Below, in pieces: positions 9,991 to 20,917 of a stretch of 64,000 nt of DNA; the first letter of the stretch is position 1, and every line of letters begins with the position of its first letter. The DNA comes from Trema orientale (taxonomy: Eukaryota > Streptophyta > Magnoliopsida > Rosales > Cannabaceae), in assembly GCA_002914845.1 (NCBI GenBank), contig JXTC01000442.1, positions 175,582 through 239,581 of the forward strand, written 5' to 3'. Below the pieces are notes generated by a model. That model searched no databases and had not been told where the DNA came from. It saw only the letters and a program-made list of their open reading frames with translations. The position numbers and the translations under genes are program-made.

Positions 9991-11776
9991 AGCTAGGAGT
10001 ATGATCGATGCGGCTAGCGGGGGTACTTTGGTGGAAAAAACTCCAGATGAAGCAAGAAGGTTAATTTCTAAGATGGCTACTCACTCTTAGCAGTACAACA
10101 TGCAACAAACAATCCTCACATGAAAATTTGACCCAAATGAAGAATCTCGAATAAAAGGTGACTCCCTTACTTGTAGTTCGTGAAATGATGACCCAACAAG
10201 TAGAGATGTGCAATTGATGTGCCAAAATTGAGGAGACCGTTCGAGTAGAACAAGTAAATGTTGTCCAAACATCTTCGACCTTAGGACCTTCACTTGAAGA
10301 GAGGATCAAGGCTCTTGCTATCAATACATTGCAATTGTAACAAGAGTCGAGAACTAACTTTCAATCTCTACAAGAGTGAGATTTGTCTGTCACAGTCCAA
10401 GAACTACAAGCTTGACGTCCACCTACAACACTTATGCCACCTATGCCACCATGTGTAGTAACTGAGGAGAGAATCCCTATAGTAATCCCTAGTATACACT
10501 ATGAGGCAACACCAGAGGTAGTAGAGAGGACTCCAGATAGAGGATTAACACTCAAGAAGATCCTTGAAGATGAAGAAGCAGATGAAATTAGGGCACTAAA
10601 GGCCAAAATTGAATCAACAAAATTGTCCCTGCCTTCCAAGAAATCATCCTCCCATTTCTCCACCATAACAAAGCCGGAGCACCTGAATGGATTAATAGAC
10701 GAACTAAAAATGACTCAAATCAATATCCCACTCCTGAGTACCATAAAACAAATTCCCCAGTATGCCAAGTTCATGAAAGATTTGTGTACCACCAAAAGGA
10801 ATCTTTCTGGGAACGAAGTAGTCAACATGGGAAAGAATGTGTCAACCACATTACCGAAAAATATGGGGATCAAGGAACTTTCATTATGGCTTGTAAGATC
10901 GATAACTCAAAAACAAAGAAGGCTATGCTAGATCTTGAGGCCTCCATCAACATAATGCCATATCTCATCTATAGCTCTCTTAGTTTGAGAGAACTCTTAG
11001 ACACGAGTGTGGCGATTCAATTAGTAGACTGATCAAGGGTTACCCAATGGGAATGCTTGAAGACATCTTAGTGCAAGTTGATGATCTCATTTTCCTGTGG
11101 ATTTCTACATCCTTGACATGAAGGATAGACCTTTCTTTTCCCCACCATCTATTATATTAGGGACGCTATTCCTTAAGACGACTCGTGCCAAGATCGATGT
11201 CCATAGAGGTACCCTGATAATGGAGTTTGATGGAGAGGTAATCTAGCTCAACATATATGAAGCTATGAGGTACCTTACTGATCTCTATTCTGTCGTTACC
11301 ATTGATATTTTATATTATTTATCGCAATTCTTGTAACATCTTTTCACCTAGTTGTACGAACTTTAATTGTAAACATAATCAGTTAGGCCAGGATGCATCA
11401 ACATTTCGTAAATATTTTCAAAAATTGACCAATTGAAAGCGGAATAGTTCAAAATAGCATTTTATTTCAAAAGTCCATTTAAACAATAATATTTTAGAAA
11501 CAATATATAAACATATCATGAGACGAACAGAACTGCACCTTAGCTAACTTTCAAGATTATATTGATACCACTCAAACCTGTATTGCAAGAATTGTAATAA
11601 GCTAACGCTCGGTAAGTAAAGACAGTGCATGTATATAAATGATCTTACGTGCTATGAAACACTTGTTACTATTATACCATTTCTCTTGGAAAAACATAAT
11701 ATTTTATAAACTTCCTTTAAAATATTCTTTATTTAAACATCGTTTTGGACCCCTTTTAAGCATAACTCCTAACTAA

Positions 11777-11935
11777 TTTTTTAAAAAAGTGGGGCTTAAC
11801 TAATGACCACCACTTACTACAAATTAAAGGAAAATGACACATACACACACACTACCAAGGTTTGAACTCCTGACCCTCCCAAACACACACACACAACCCT
11901 CAAACCTTGGACCAACTGAGCTAACCCCAGTTGGC
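11777..11935 (-). mobile_element. tRNA-derived SINE inside the solo LTR, with 11-bp target duplication
   Basis: On the minus strand the element begins GCCAACTGGGG and soon shows TTAGCTCAGTTGGT, a good pol III A box, then GGAGTTCAAACC as B box. The A-to-B interval contains a (GT)n run. The tail ends T/A-rich at 11777-11787. Flanks are identical: CTCCTAACTAA at 11766-11776 and 11936-11946. The related LTR at 55800-57050 has the unoccupied site (near 56855-56865), which confirms insertion. Confidence 0.85.
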
Positions 11936-12797
11936 CTCCTAACTAAATGACATAGTAGATCTCTTAAATTTGATTTACCCCGTCTTAGCCCTTTTGCCTC
12001 AAAAGATTTCACTATATTAATATATTTTGCTTACCCTGTCTTGATCCTTTCGCCTTAAGAGATTTCGCCATCTCTTTTTCTACACAATCACTAAGACAAG
12101 GGCCATGCCTTTTAAACAACATAACCTTCATACTTAGGTACAATAGTGAACTTTTTTTTAAAACAAGAACTTCTCAAAATGATTTGAATATTTATGTCAC
12201 AACCATGCCTTATACATATGCCATGTACATCGTTCAATAAGTATTATAATCCGTATAAATAGTACATATAAATAAGCATGTACTTCACATAAAATTTAAA
12301 AAATACTTTTACTTACTATGCTCCTATATTGTAGTAAAAATATTTATCTTTGCCTACCTCTAACTGATATTCTTCTTGTTCTTCGTGTTTATCCTCAAAT
12401 CTCTCTATCTTTCTTTCCATTTCTCTTCTCTCTAAACTTTACTAGAAATTGGGTAGAGCTACTTGTATCTATAATTGATTCTTAAGCCCTTATTTATAGG
12501 TTTAAGCTAGCTCCTCAAGCAAGTTACTTAGTCGTCAATAGGGCTTCTTTCATCGTGATACTTAGCGTCACGTGTCCTATCCACATAGAGTTATTTTACT
12601 TGGCTTAAATACTGACACCTAATGTCACTAACCATGTCTACAACCTTCATGCCTAGTTACTACTTTTCCATCACATGCTTCCATTTGACATATCGTGCTT
12701 TCTTATTTTACATTTCGAGCTTAGCATCTGACACTTCATGCTACATTCAACACCTCGTGCTTAGAGTGACACCTTATGCTTAGCGTGGCATCTCGTG

Positions 12798-12950
12798 CTT
12801 CACTTTTGACAAGACATCCGAATTTCCTGATTTATATGACTTTCTAGCACAAAAATCGAGAAATATGGATGTCACGCTTCACTTTTGACGTGATATCCAA
12901 ACTTCCTGATTTATATGACTGTCTAGCATAAAAATCGAGAAATACTGACT
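12798..12950. repeat. Two tandem ~79-bp units in the solo LTR
   Basis: CTTCACTTTTGAC recurs at 12798 and 12877. Both copies continue through CCTGATTTATATGACT and AAAAATCGAGAAATA, with several differences. Confidence 0.85.
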
Positions 12951-13227
12951 TCTTCCCAGAAATTTATCTCAATATTAGAAAACATTCTAGCTCTACAACC
13001 AGCAGCATATCTACTCTAGATTGTAGGAAACTTAACTGTCAGTTTTCGTCGAAAATTTTTTCTTTCACCATAATATCTATTTTTATAAGTTTACACTATT
13101 AAATACTTTGGTCGGTAGCTTAACTCATTTCAATTGCTTAAACACTAATTGCAAAAGTCTGTCTCGTAAAATGTAAAATTTTTTACTACCATCTTTATGA
13201 ACTTGTAAAGTCATTAACTTCCTCAAT

Positions 13228-13340
13228 GACCAGTTTAATTCCTCTATAAAACTTAGAATTAGGCAAAACTCTACTACATCCTTAGTGACCAGTTTAATTC
13301 CTCTATAAAACTTAGAATTAGGCAAAACTCTACTACATAT
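13228..13340. repeat. Two tandem 59-bp units in the solo LTR, almost identical
   Basis: GACCAGTTTAATTCC recurs at 13228 and 13287. The copies are nearly identical to CTCTACTACAT, so this duplication is younger than the 79-bp one nearby. Confidence 0.9.
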
Positions 13341-13439
13341 GACATGTAAGAATGCATGTGAATCGGGACGTGACAATTCTTCTTTCAGTTATCGGAGAAA
13401 GACGGGTTAGAGATCGCAATCCAAGAGAATTTTAAATTT

Positions 13440-13871
13440 GGAGTCGAGACTTCGTGGGGAACATACCTTTAAAAGCGAGTGGTAGATGCAGTTTATCAGT
13501 TATATGATCATCCGCGGGAACGAATTGCCCGAGTAAGGCGGGATCAGCAGGTTGGTCTAGAAATGTCGAAAGAAGGCCACTGAATATGGCTTCGATATAT
13601 TGAGCTACTTGGTCGTTACAGTCAATGATGGTGTTGTTAATCAATCTTCCAGCAATCGGGTAGAAGCGAGCTAAGGATGCTTCTGAGATATCTGCTCATC
13701 GGAGTTAGCTTCATCATTCTTAGGGTAGAAAAAAAGCATCAGGCAGTAAACTGCCGGTGCAAGCTGATCGAGGAGAGAGAGTTCATAGATTTTGAGGTGA
13801 GATGCAGTCGGAGAGGACGGTTTTATGGTTTCTGTTTTAGTTATCTCAATCTTCATTTTCTCCTCTGCCAT
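13440..13871 (-). pseudogene. BAHD acyltransferase N-terminal fragment (vinorine-synthase-like), broken
   Basis: Minus strand from ATG 13871. The N-terminus MKIEITKTETIKPSSPT and LSLLDQLAP are hallmarks of the BAHD acyl-CoA transferases closest to vinorine synthase. After residue about 60 (DEQIS) the frame shifts by one position, and the family motif LARFYPIAGRL follows in another frame, then DCNDQ and YIEA (open 13644-13432). Similarity ends near LPLAFKG, about residue 145 of a usual ~430. The catalytic HXXXD and the DFGWG motif are absent, so it is non-functional. The fragment abuts the Gypsy piece at about 13440. A TATATATA stretch upstream (13949-13957) may be a relic of its promoter. Confidence 0.75.
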
Positions 13872-14110
13872 GTATATCTATCACTCACTGGGTTAAGTTA
13901 ATGAATGACGGAGAGACTTACAGAAAAGAGTGTAGTATACAGGGATATATATAGGTGTTAATGTTCCAAAGATTGTATAAATTCATAGACACGTCGATTG
14001 ATAAAAACAAAAAATTACGTCCATACATATATATGGACCCAGATTACATTAGATGGCGATAATGTGGTTCCAGATATTTTGCTTAAGGCTCCAACTACAA
14101 GGTCTTAGTT

Positions 14111-14300
14111 TTTTTTTTTTTTTTTAATAATAAAAAATGCGGATGAGATCCCGGTGGTAGGTCATTTCCCAGAGTCACCCTCATTCAGTTGGGCTCCCAA
14201 GACGACGTGGGGGCTCGAACCCTTGACCTCACCCTCCCTAAGTGAGAGAAGACCTTAAAATAGAACGCCTTGCCACTTCGACCACTCTTAGGAGTAACTC
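14111..14300 (-). mobile_element. tRNA-derived SINE with 13-bp target duplication
   Basis: On the minus strand: AGTGGTCGAAGTGGCAAGGC (A-box region), GGGTTCGAGCCC (B box), and a 3' A-rich tail of about 15 bases preceded by TTATT. Flanks are CAAGGTCTTAGTT (14098-14110) and CAAGATCTTAGTT (14301-14313), 12 of 13 identical. Total length 190 bp, typical of plant SINEs. It is not a tRNA gene, because no acceptor stem or anticodon arm can be formed. Confidence 0.85.
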
Positions 14301-14402
14301 CAAGATCTTAGTTATTATATATTTTATCTTCCAAAATATAATAGACATAGAGCAATAAATGTATTATTGTGCCGGTCATATGTGACACCACATTTTGTTC
14401 AA

Positions 14403-14586
14403 GAGCAATGCTATGGGGCATCAGTGGTGCCCAGCACCACAGTGACGTGTCTGTTTGTCACTGGATGATTTAATTAATAAACTGGGTCCCACATGGACCC
14501 CACTTAAATTATAATTATGATTAGCCAATGACAGACTGACACATCACTGTGGTGCTGGGCACCACTGGTGTCTTATAGCATTATTC
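14403..14586. mobile_element. MITE with ~58-bp terminal inverted repeats and exact 9-bp target duplication
   Basis: Left end GAGCAATGCTATGGGG, right end in reverse GAATAATGCTATAAGA; the arms continue as near-perfect inverted repeats through GTGGTGCCCAGCACCACAGTGA. TTTGTTCAA flanks it at 14394-14402 and 14587-14595, exact. Nine-bp duplications point to Mutator-type transposition. Non-coding, 184 bp. Confidence 0.9.
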
Positions 14587-14599
14587 TTTGTTCAATTGA

Positions 14600-15660
14600 A
14601 AAATGGGTACGGTAGCTATACCTGTCATTTAATAGTGTCGGCAGCGGAACATATCCACAAACAAACATCAGTCCAAGGTGTGCCTTAGTAACTTTTGTTG
14701 GAAATGGTGTATTTACACAATTGTGGGGTTAAAAATTGAACGGTACCACTCCAAATTACTGATGAGCTCGAAAATGGTGTATTTACACCATTAGGAGTAC
14801 CATTTTGAGGCTAAAAGTTTAGTGAGACCCAAATTGTTAATGGGTGGAGTTGGAATCATGTTCTCCTCCGTGCGAATATCTAAATCATATACGTTCAAAA
14901 TAGAACTTGGGAGAATAAAAAATTGATATCCGAGTACGCGAACTGAATTAAGAAAAATTAATCAGACTTTGTTATTTGTTTGTCCCATATGGGGACTTGT
15001 GGACTTGAACCTGTGTACAAAGCGCGCATTCTGCGGACACCAATATCGCTCAGATTTGAGCCTCCGATTTGAACTCGTTTTATTTATTTACAACACCGTA
15101 AATGCCACAAATACGAAAGTTGGAATTCATGAGATGGGAAAGTTGGAACCTGATGGATGGGTTATGAGTGAAGAAGACAGCTTCACCAAAACCTCCAGTT
15201 CCAAAGTTCCATAAAAGCATCACTTCTAGTACATAAAGAATCCTTCAATTGTTTACTGTGGACCATTAAGTAGCAGTTCCAACTACTTAATTGGAGAACT
15301 TCTTATACATCGTATCCCTATTTGTAATGAAAGACCAGTTTATTTTTCGTATCAAGTGTTAGTTGACTTTGTCCTTGGTTGTGACGCTAGGCCAAGCTCC
15401 AACTTCCAAGAGACGATGAAAGCCCCGCAAACAAAATCTACACTTTCCCCAGTAATATTTTCAACCTCCCACGGTTTGTCCTGTCAAAGGAACAAGACAG
15501 AAAAAGACACATTTACATTATAAATCTAAAGAGCACCATGCCAACATATGTAAAAGGAGACGGATAGCAAAAGGAAAATGCAAAAGCAGAACACATAAGA
15601 CTCGGAAAAAAGTGGTTCCTTAGAAAAATAGGCCGAAATATGATTTATAATTTGTTTGCA
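14600..15660. other. Intergenic, nothing recognised
   Basis: No gene seen. One near-direct repeat: ATGGTGTATTTACAC occurs at about 14705 and 14772. The ORF at 14969-15214 has no recognisable similarity. The last part may be 3' UTR of the minus-strand gene. Confidence 0.4.
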
Positions 15661-15664
15661 CCTT

Positions 15665-18600
15665 TCATCTGTCAGTTGACATAGCATCCTCAATTCTCTT
15701 AATTACAACACTTAGACTGCAACGACTTTCCAGAGCTTTAACAGCAGCTCGGTGCGCATGTTTATGCCATTTCAGAAGATTGTAAGATTGCAGAAGAGAC
15801 CATCTTGCTTGATTTGACATCTTCCCAGAACAGAAACACAAACAAGAGGCAGCCAAACTCTTAAGATTATTGGCAGAAGAATATGGACCACTTGAATATT
15901 AGTGAAAGAGGTACCTCAGCGATAGATAATGGGGGCTGCAGAAAAGCACATGTACGCCTAAATAGATTTTCATCATTTTCTCCACCCTCAGCCTCGCCAT
16001 ATATAAGAGCTTCAGCAGCAATGCCAGCAAAAAGCACCATACAGTATCTAATGAGTTTTGCACAAGATCAATAATTAATTAACTTGTGTTAATAATGATG
16101 ATGATTACTATAACAACGATTATCAAGCAAGATGAAACGCATATATCATCATGATATCCCCACAAGATTCAGGGATCAAATCAAATCCAAATGAATTAAC
16201 GAATACATCATGTTCTTCGAGGAGAATGCAAAACCTGATCGACTAGTTGATCACCTTTATATTAGGAGGATCCATTACAATTTTAACTAATGAAAACAGG
16301 GTATATTATGCCCAAGGAATTTTTCCTTCTATTCTAGTCATTGTCAATGAAAAATGTATATGCATAAAAAGAAATATATTTCAACAAACCTTACCGGAGT
16401 CATACCCACCTGTCAAAGGCGGTGCCATCCAGTCGTCCTTCAGTTAGGTCATTAGACATTTTCTCATCCCAAAACTGAGTTCCTGCCTAAATACAAACTT
16501 CAACGTGAGCTGAAATTCCCATGCTAACATCACAGGCTACATTTTTGGCCCTTTTATTTTGTTCTTGGATTCAATCAAATCAAACAAATCTAAATTCAAT
16601 TTTATTTAATGTTTGTAGATATGTTCTTCATATGCTGTAAAAGAGTAGGGCTGAACTATAGAGATTAGAGAAACGAAATAGAATTGTAGCATATGCATAT
16701 AGCATCTGTCAGAATATGCAAATTCCGTTGCTTGAATTGTTGCGGGGAAAAAAAAAATCCATTTAAAACACACACACAAGAATCAATTACCTGTCCTTGA
16801 ACGCCCATTTGCATTGCAACAATTGGGTCTAAAATGACCCCACGAATTGGGCAACCCATCAGGTATGCTGCAATTTTAGTAAAAAATCAATTATTAGCAG
16901 AAGTTTCACATTCCTTAAGAAAACGTAGCTATACTAGAATGGTTGCTAAGGAAACAATTGCAGTTAGAAAAAAAGCTTAAGAAATTATAGTTCATAACCA
17001 GCACTCCATATCTAAATCATGGTTTACATTTGGTGTTATCCAACAGGCAACAGTAGAATCTTAATCAGGGCTTACCTATTAGGAGATGCCCTGCTTCATG
17101 AACCAGTATCCTACGTCTATGTGGAGGCCAATAACTTGAAATTTGAGCTAAACAGCAACCACCAAGGAATGTAGAATCTACAAATGCTAGTCCCAATATT
17201 GCTGCAAGGTTAGGCCTAATATCTATGCCTTGCCAAAGAAGAAAAGACGTCCCACCAAGGAAAGTGATCATAGCAAGCTGAGAACTTCCTGAAAGACCCC
17301 ACTTCTTTGGGGCAAATTTTGACGCTGGATAAAAGGAATTCATAAAGTTGATGTTATAAACTAGATACAACAAATAATACAAGGAAAAAGAACAAGCTTC
17401 ACTCTAGATGCTTCAAGAACGAAAAACAGAACCAAACTAAGAACAAACACATGCCCAGGTTGTATCTCCTACTGCTGACAAAAGGGAACACCTAAAAGTC
17501 ATTTACAGAGGACATCAAAAAGAGTCCCACTCCCAGTGCTTATCCCATTTTATATAAGAAATTCTGCTCTCTTTTAGATTCTAAAAACAAAATCCTCCAA
17601 ACCTTTCAAACCAAATCAGACACACCAGCACCAAATCGAATTCCATTTTCTCTTGTCCTGTCCATATTTCAGATTTCAGCATCAGCAAAACAGGTCTGAC
17701 TGTCTTTCTGGAGTTACCCATACCCTATGAAACATACTTAATCTCAACAAATGACCTGAACCGTCAACATCTTCTTTGCAGTTTGCACCGCACATAACAC
17801 ACCAGGGCAAATGAGCCGCAATATACAATTTCCTTCACTGCAACAGACCATATACATTGACCTCACCATGCACTAGTAGCCAAGCAAACACCAGAACTTT
17901 AGTGAGGAAGTGCGTTTCAAATGTTATTATAAGATTCAAATTGGTGGCACAGCTGCCTCATTCTTTAACAAAAGTAAGTACAACTCGCAAACTGCAAGCA
18001 AAGAAATTTGAGACTCCAAAGACCATCCTATTTTATCACAAACCACAAAGCCAAATCTAACCCCATTAAAGAAAAGAGCTTAAAATAAATAACTCAGCCA
18101 CCTCCATCTCAATAAGTTAGAGAAAGAATTCAAAGAAGTCAGTCAATAAAAAAACATTTAACAGATCATAACTCCAAAGTAAAGTCACAGTAATCGATAA
18201 AGAAGATCATAATCTAAAAGATATGCATAAACCTTCTAAACCAGTTGAAGCCTTTAATACATCGGGTGTAACATTTCTTGCTCCCTCTAAAACTGCAAAA
18301 GATGAAAACGGAGAAAAAGAAAACATTAAGAATAAATTAAAAGATTAGAGGAATTAGATGCATGCAAGATGGAACATAAGATAGTTTCCAGACTCATGCT
18401 CCAAAGTACATAAGTGACGATAGACATAGATAAAAAATTCGTAATGAGCATGTACAGAAAAAACTGGTTTTTCCACCTCGGTTATTAACTTACAAACCTG
18501 AAGTGGAATGTAATTTTCAACATTTGAGACCAACGTACCACTTTCAACATAAATTTAAGACTTTGTTCTTTTCTTTCTCTTGAGATCTTAGCAAATGCAT

Positions 18601-19830
18601 TTTAGCTTATGGCCTCTTCCAACCTAGCAACTCGTTCGCTCTCCGAGCAGGGTGGATCGAATCAGAGTTTCCTTAGGTAGCTACATCCATTTTTTACTAC
18701 ATTACACTATGAAAACCTAGAATGATTAACATGATACTAAGCTGAACATGATGACGTCAAATATTCTATCGTTCCTCTTTTCTTCTGTAGAAGAAGAAGC
18801 AGAGTAAGGTGAGCTTCGCATATCCAGCACTTAAATTTGGGCTTTACGTTACTTCGTATTTGAGCTTGTATTCACTATGATTTAAGACTATACATAAAAG
18901 ATGAGTACTACTGAATATTAGTCTCATTTATCCGCATGAGTTTTCTTGAAAGCCGGAAAGTTAAAACATACTATAAGCAAAGGTGTAGCAACGCTCAAAT
19001 AATTACTATATATGGTTGATAATGGACAAAGTCAGAACAACTTTCACAGGTTGGGTTCGATCTTTTGAAAGGCATCTGATAAGAGATTCCTAATACGAGT
19101 GAAGGAAGAACATTACCGGGAACATGTTACAAGAATAAAAACTTAAGATTTAGATTTCAGATCACTTGTTACAAATTACTATAGCCTCTTTATTGTATGA
19201 CCTTTTTTTTTTCTTTTTGGGGATAGGAAGTGTAGCTCATTTTGAAAATACTACATAAATCTATCAAACCAAAAAAATGGTTCCTCTTAGCATCCAAAAT
19301 GGGCAAAAGTTGAAATGACAAAAAAAAAAAAAAAAAAAGAAGGAAAAAAGATTAAAGAATAAAAAAATTGCAGTACCGATATTCGTGAATTTGCCAAAAT
19401 TGGGTAAGAAGCCTCTGTTTTTGAGAAAGGAATAAGCATTGGCAACAAGCCTCAAATCATCAGCATTCAAGCAAGTGTCCAAAACCTCCCAATCCCTCCG
19501 AGTCTCAACACCAAACAGCCCCAGTTGCGAGGACCCATTCAGCGGAGCCACCTCCGTCGCTTCTTCCATGGATTTCAACAACCTTAGAGCCCCAGCCAGG
19601 TCCTTGCGCTTCACTGCGTCCTCGTAATCATTCCATTCTCGAAGAGCTGATCTCACAACAATTCGCCCTAGTTGCGAGTGATGACGCTTCGGAGACCGTG
19701 CTTTTTTGGATAACAAGCTGCGAGTGTGAGGGAAAGCCCCTACGTCAAGCGAAGGGGAAGCAAAGGCCATGGGAGAGGGAGAGAAACCGAGTGCTTGGAA
19801 GTTGGAACAGGTTGAGCTGAACCAAACCAA
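15665..19830 (-). CDS. Plastid-type protein with FtsH/M41-like HEAGH zinc site, no AAA domain; seven exons
   Basis: Minus strand, exons 19830-19377, 18292-18233, 17324-17076, 16867-16791, 16486-16410, 16047-15915 and 15820-15665. All junctions are GT..AG and phases agree; the sum is 1206 nt, giving 401 aa from the first ATG (381 from the ATG at 19770, equally possible). The N-terminus is Ser/Arg-rich with few acidic residues, as in chloroplast transit peptides. Then a charged segment (LREWNDYEDAVKRKDLAGAL), two hydrophobic segments in exon 3, and HEAGH at 247-251. Downstream AGIAAEALIYGE (313-324) and ND (330-331) correspond to FtsH peptidase AGRAAEEL and the Asp zinc ligand. No ATPase domain. 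A conserved plant family annotated as FtsH-like or stress-regulated; function unknown. Catalysis is plausible, not shown. Confidence 0.9.
18293..19376 (-). other. Intron 1 of the M41-like gene
   Basis: The longest intron (about 1.08 kb), donor GTACTG at 19376-19371 and acceptor TGCAG before 18292. Contains an A homopolymer at 19320-19338 and no recognised element. Introns 2-6 are also free of recognised repeats. Confidence 0.75.
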
Positions 19831-19849
19831 ACTAAACTAAACGTTTTTT

Positions 19850-20145
19850 TTTTTTTGATAATAATATCATTATCCTGAGCTCTACAATGGAAATATTATA
19901 TTTGCTTGACAAATGGCTGATTACACTGCCACCTCTCCATCTGTTCCTCTCCCACTATTTCTAAAATCACACGCCAAACTTAAAAATACACTCTCAGAAT
20001 ATAACCCCAAATCATTTCCTAAATTATCCTAATTTAATTATGCCTTTTCTTTTCTCACCTATTTTCTTATTATTTTCTTTGACCAAAATAACCTTTTCTC
20101 CCTTTGTTTTTTCCTTATTTTGTGCTTCTCACTCAACCCGTATAG
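19850..20145. other. Upstream flank of the M41-like gene
   Basis: Presumed promoter and leader of the minus-strand gene; TC-rich on the + strand at 20040-20130. No clear TATA box was identified. Confidence 0.35.
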
Positions 20146-20147
20146 AG

Positions 20148-20552
20148 AGGAAATTAGACATTATACGGTAATTTAGAAAAGAATTTAAAAAATACGGTAG
20201 TTTAAGTTTTTTTAAGGTACAGTACGGTTCTTATTAGATAAATATTATCTTTTAAAAATTATTTGGAACAATACTATTTTTTAAAATAGTAACTAATTTT
20301 TGACCAGTTTCCAGAAACTGGCAACTAGTAACCAAAGGTATTTATAATTGGTATATAACTGGTAACTAGTAACCATTAACAAGTTTCTAGAAACTGGTAA
20401 CCAGTAACTATTTTAAAAAATAGTATTTTTCTAAATATTTTTTAAAAAGTGATATTTTTCTAATAAAAACTGTATGAAAATTTGAAAAAAAGCCTGAGTT
20501 CCGTATTTTTGTAATTCTTTTAGTTTTTTATATGTAAAAGTGATAGAAACTC
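20148..20552 (+). repeat. Hairpin repeat family A, copy A1
   Basis: Starts GGAAATTAGACATTATACGG, has the core CCAGTTTCCAGAAACTGG with many TAACTAGTAACC words, and ends CCGTATTTTTGTAATTC..GATAGAAACTC. The two halves are complementary (ACTATTTTTTAAAATAGT-type arms), so the element folds on itself. Same order as A3. No clear target duplication. Confidence 0.7.
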
Positions 20553-20624
20553 ATTCACATATCCCAATATATTATTTTCAATGATCTAATAATTTAAGTG
20601 AAAATTATGCCTTGTACAACATTT

Positions 20625-20905
20625 TTAGAAAAGAATTAGAATTATACGTTGGGCTCAGCTTTTTTTGGATCGGATATTTTTTCTTTCATTTATAAAAATA
20701 CCTCTTTTAAAAAAGTTTTTAGAAGAATGTTATTTTCTAAAATAGTAAACAGTTTCTGGTAACTAATAATTAAAGATATTTATAACTAATAACTAATTTT
20801 TAAGCACTAATAACTAGTAGCCATTTTAAAAATAGTATTTTTCTTTTAAAAAAAATTATGTGGTATTTTTTGGAAAAAAAATAATACGAGAATTAGAAAA
20901 AAATC
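20625..20905 (+). repeat. Hairpin repeat family A, diverged copy A2
   Basis: The same order of words as A1 (AATACC, TTTTCTAAAATAGTAA, CTGGTAACTAATAA, ATTTTAAAAATAGTATTTTTC) but shorter and more diverged. It lies between A1 and B1, so three hairpin repeats occur in about 1.2 kb. Confidence 0.55.
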
Positions 20906-20917
20906 TAGGGCTTATTA

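Larger units (their letters stand above)
11332..13375 (+). mobile_element. Complete solo LTR (Gypsy type) with 5-bp target duplication
   Basis: 2044 bp starting TGTAACATC and ending GGGACGTGACA, flanked by ATTCT at 11327-11331 and 13376-13380. TG..CA ends plus an exact 5-bp duplication indicate an intact solo LTR left by LTR-LTR recombination. Strand is inferred from resemblance to Gypsy LTRs that start TGTAAC and end CGTGACA. It contains a SINE (11777-11935) and two internal tandem duplications (12798-12950 and 13228-13340). A second copy of the same LTR family lies at 55800-57050 in the opposite orientation. Confidence 0.85.
9995..13440 (+). mobile_element. Gypsy (Ty3) LTR retrotransposon fragment, gag-protease region, broken
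   Basis: Translation of the + strand shows short gag-like words (SMIDAASGGTLVEKTPDEAR), then gag C-terminal sequence at 10434-10930 and an aspartic-protease region around 10900-11260 (LDLEASINIMPY and later MEFDGEV), in the order usual for plant Tat/Athila-like Gypsy elements. The fragment has no LTR of its own and lacks reverse transcriptase here. It is broken several times. A complete solo LTR of another element (11332-13375) is inserted in it, and the fragment resumes for about 60 bases after 13380 before meeting the BAHD fragment. Confidence 0.7.

Noticed and set aside
11777-11935. tRNA gene
   Set aside because: A and B boxes are present but no cloverleaf stems; a target duplication and tail show it is a SINE.
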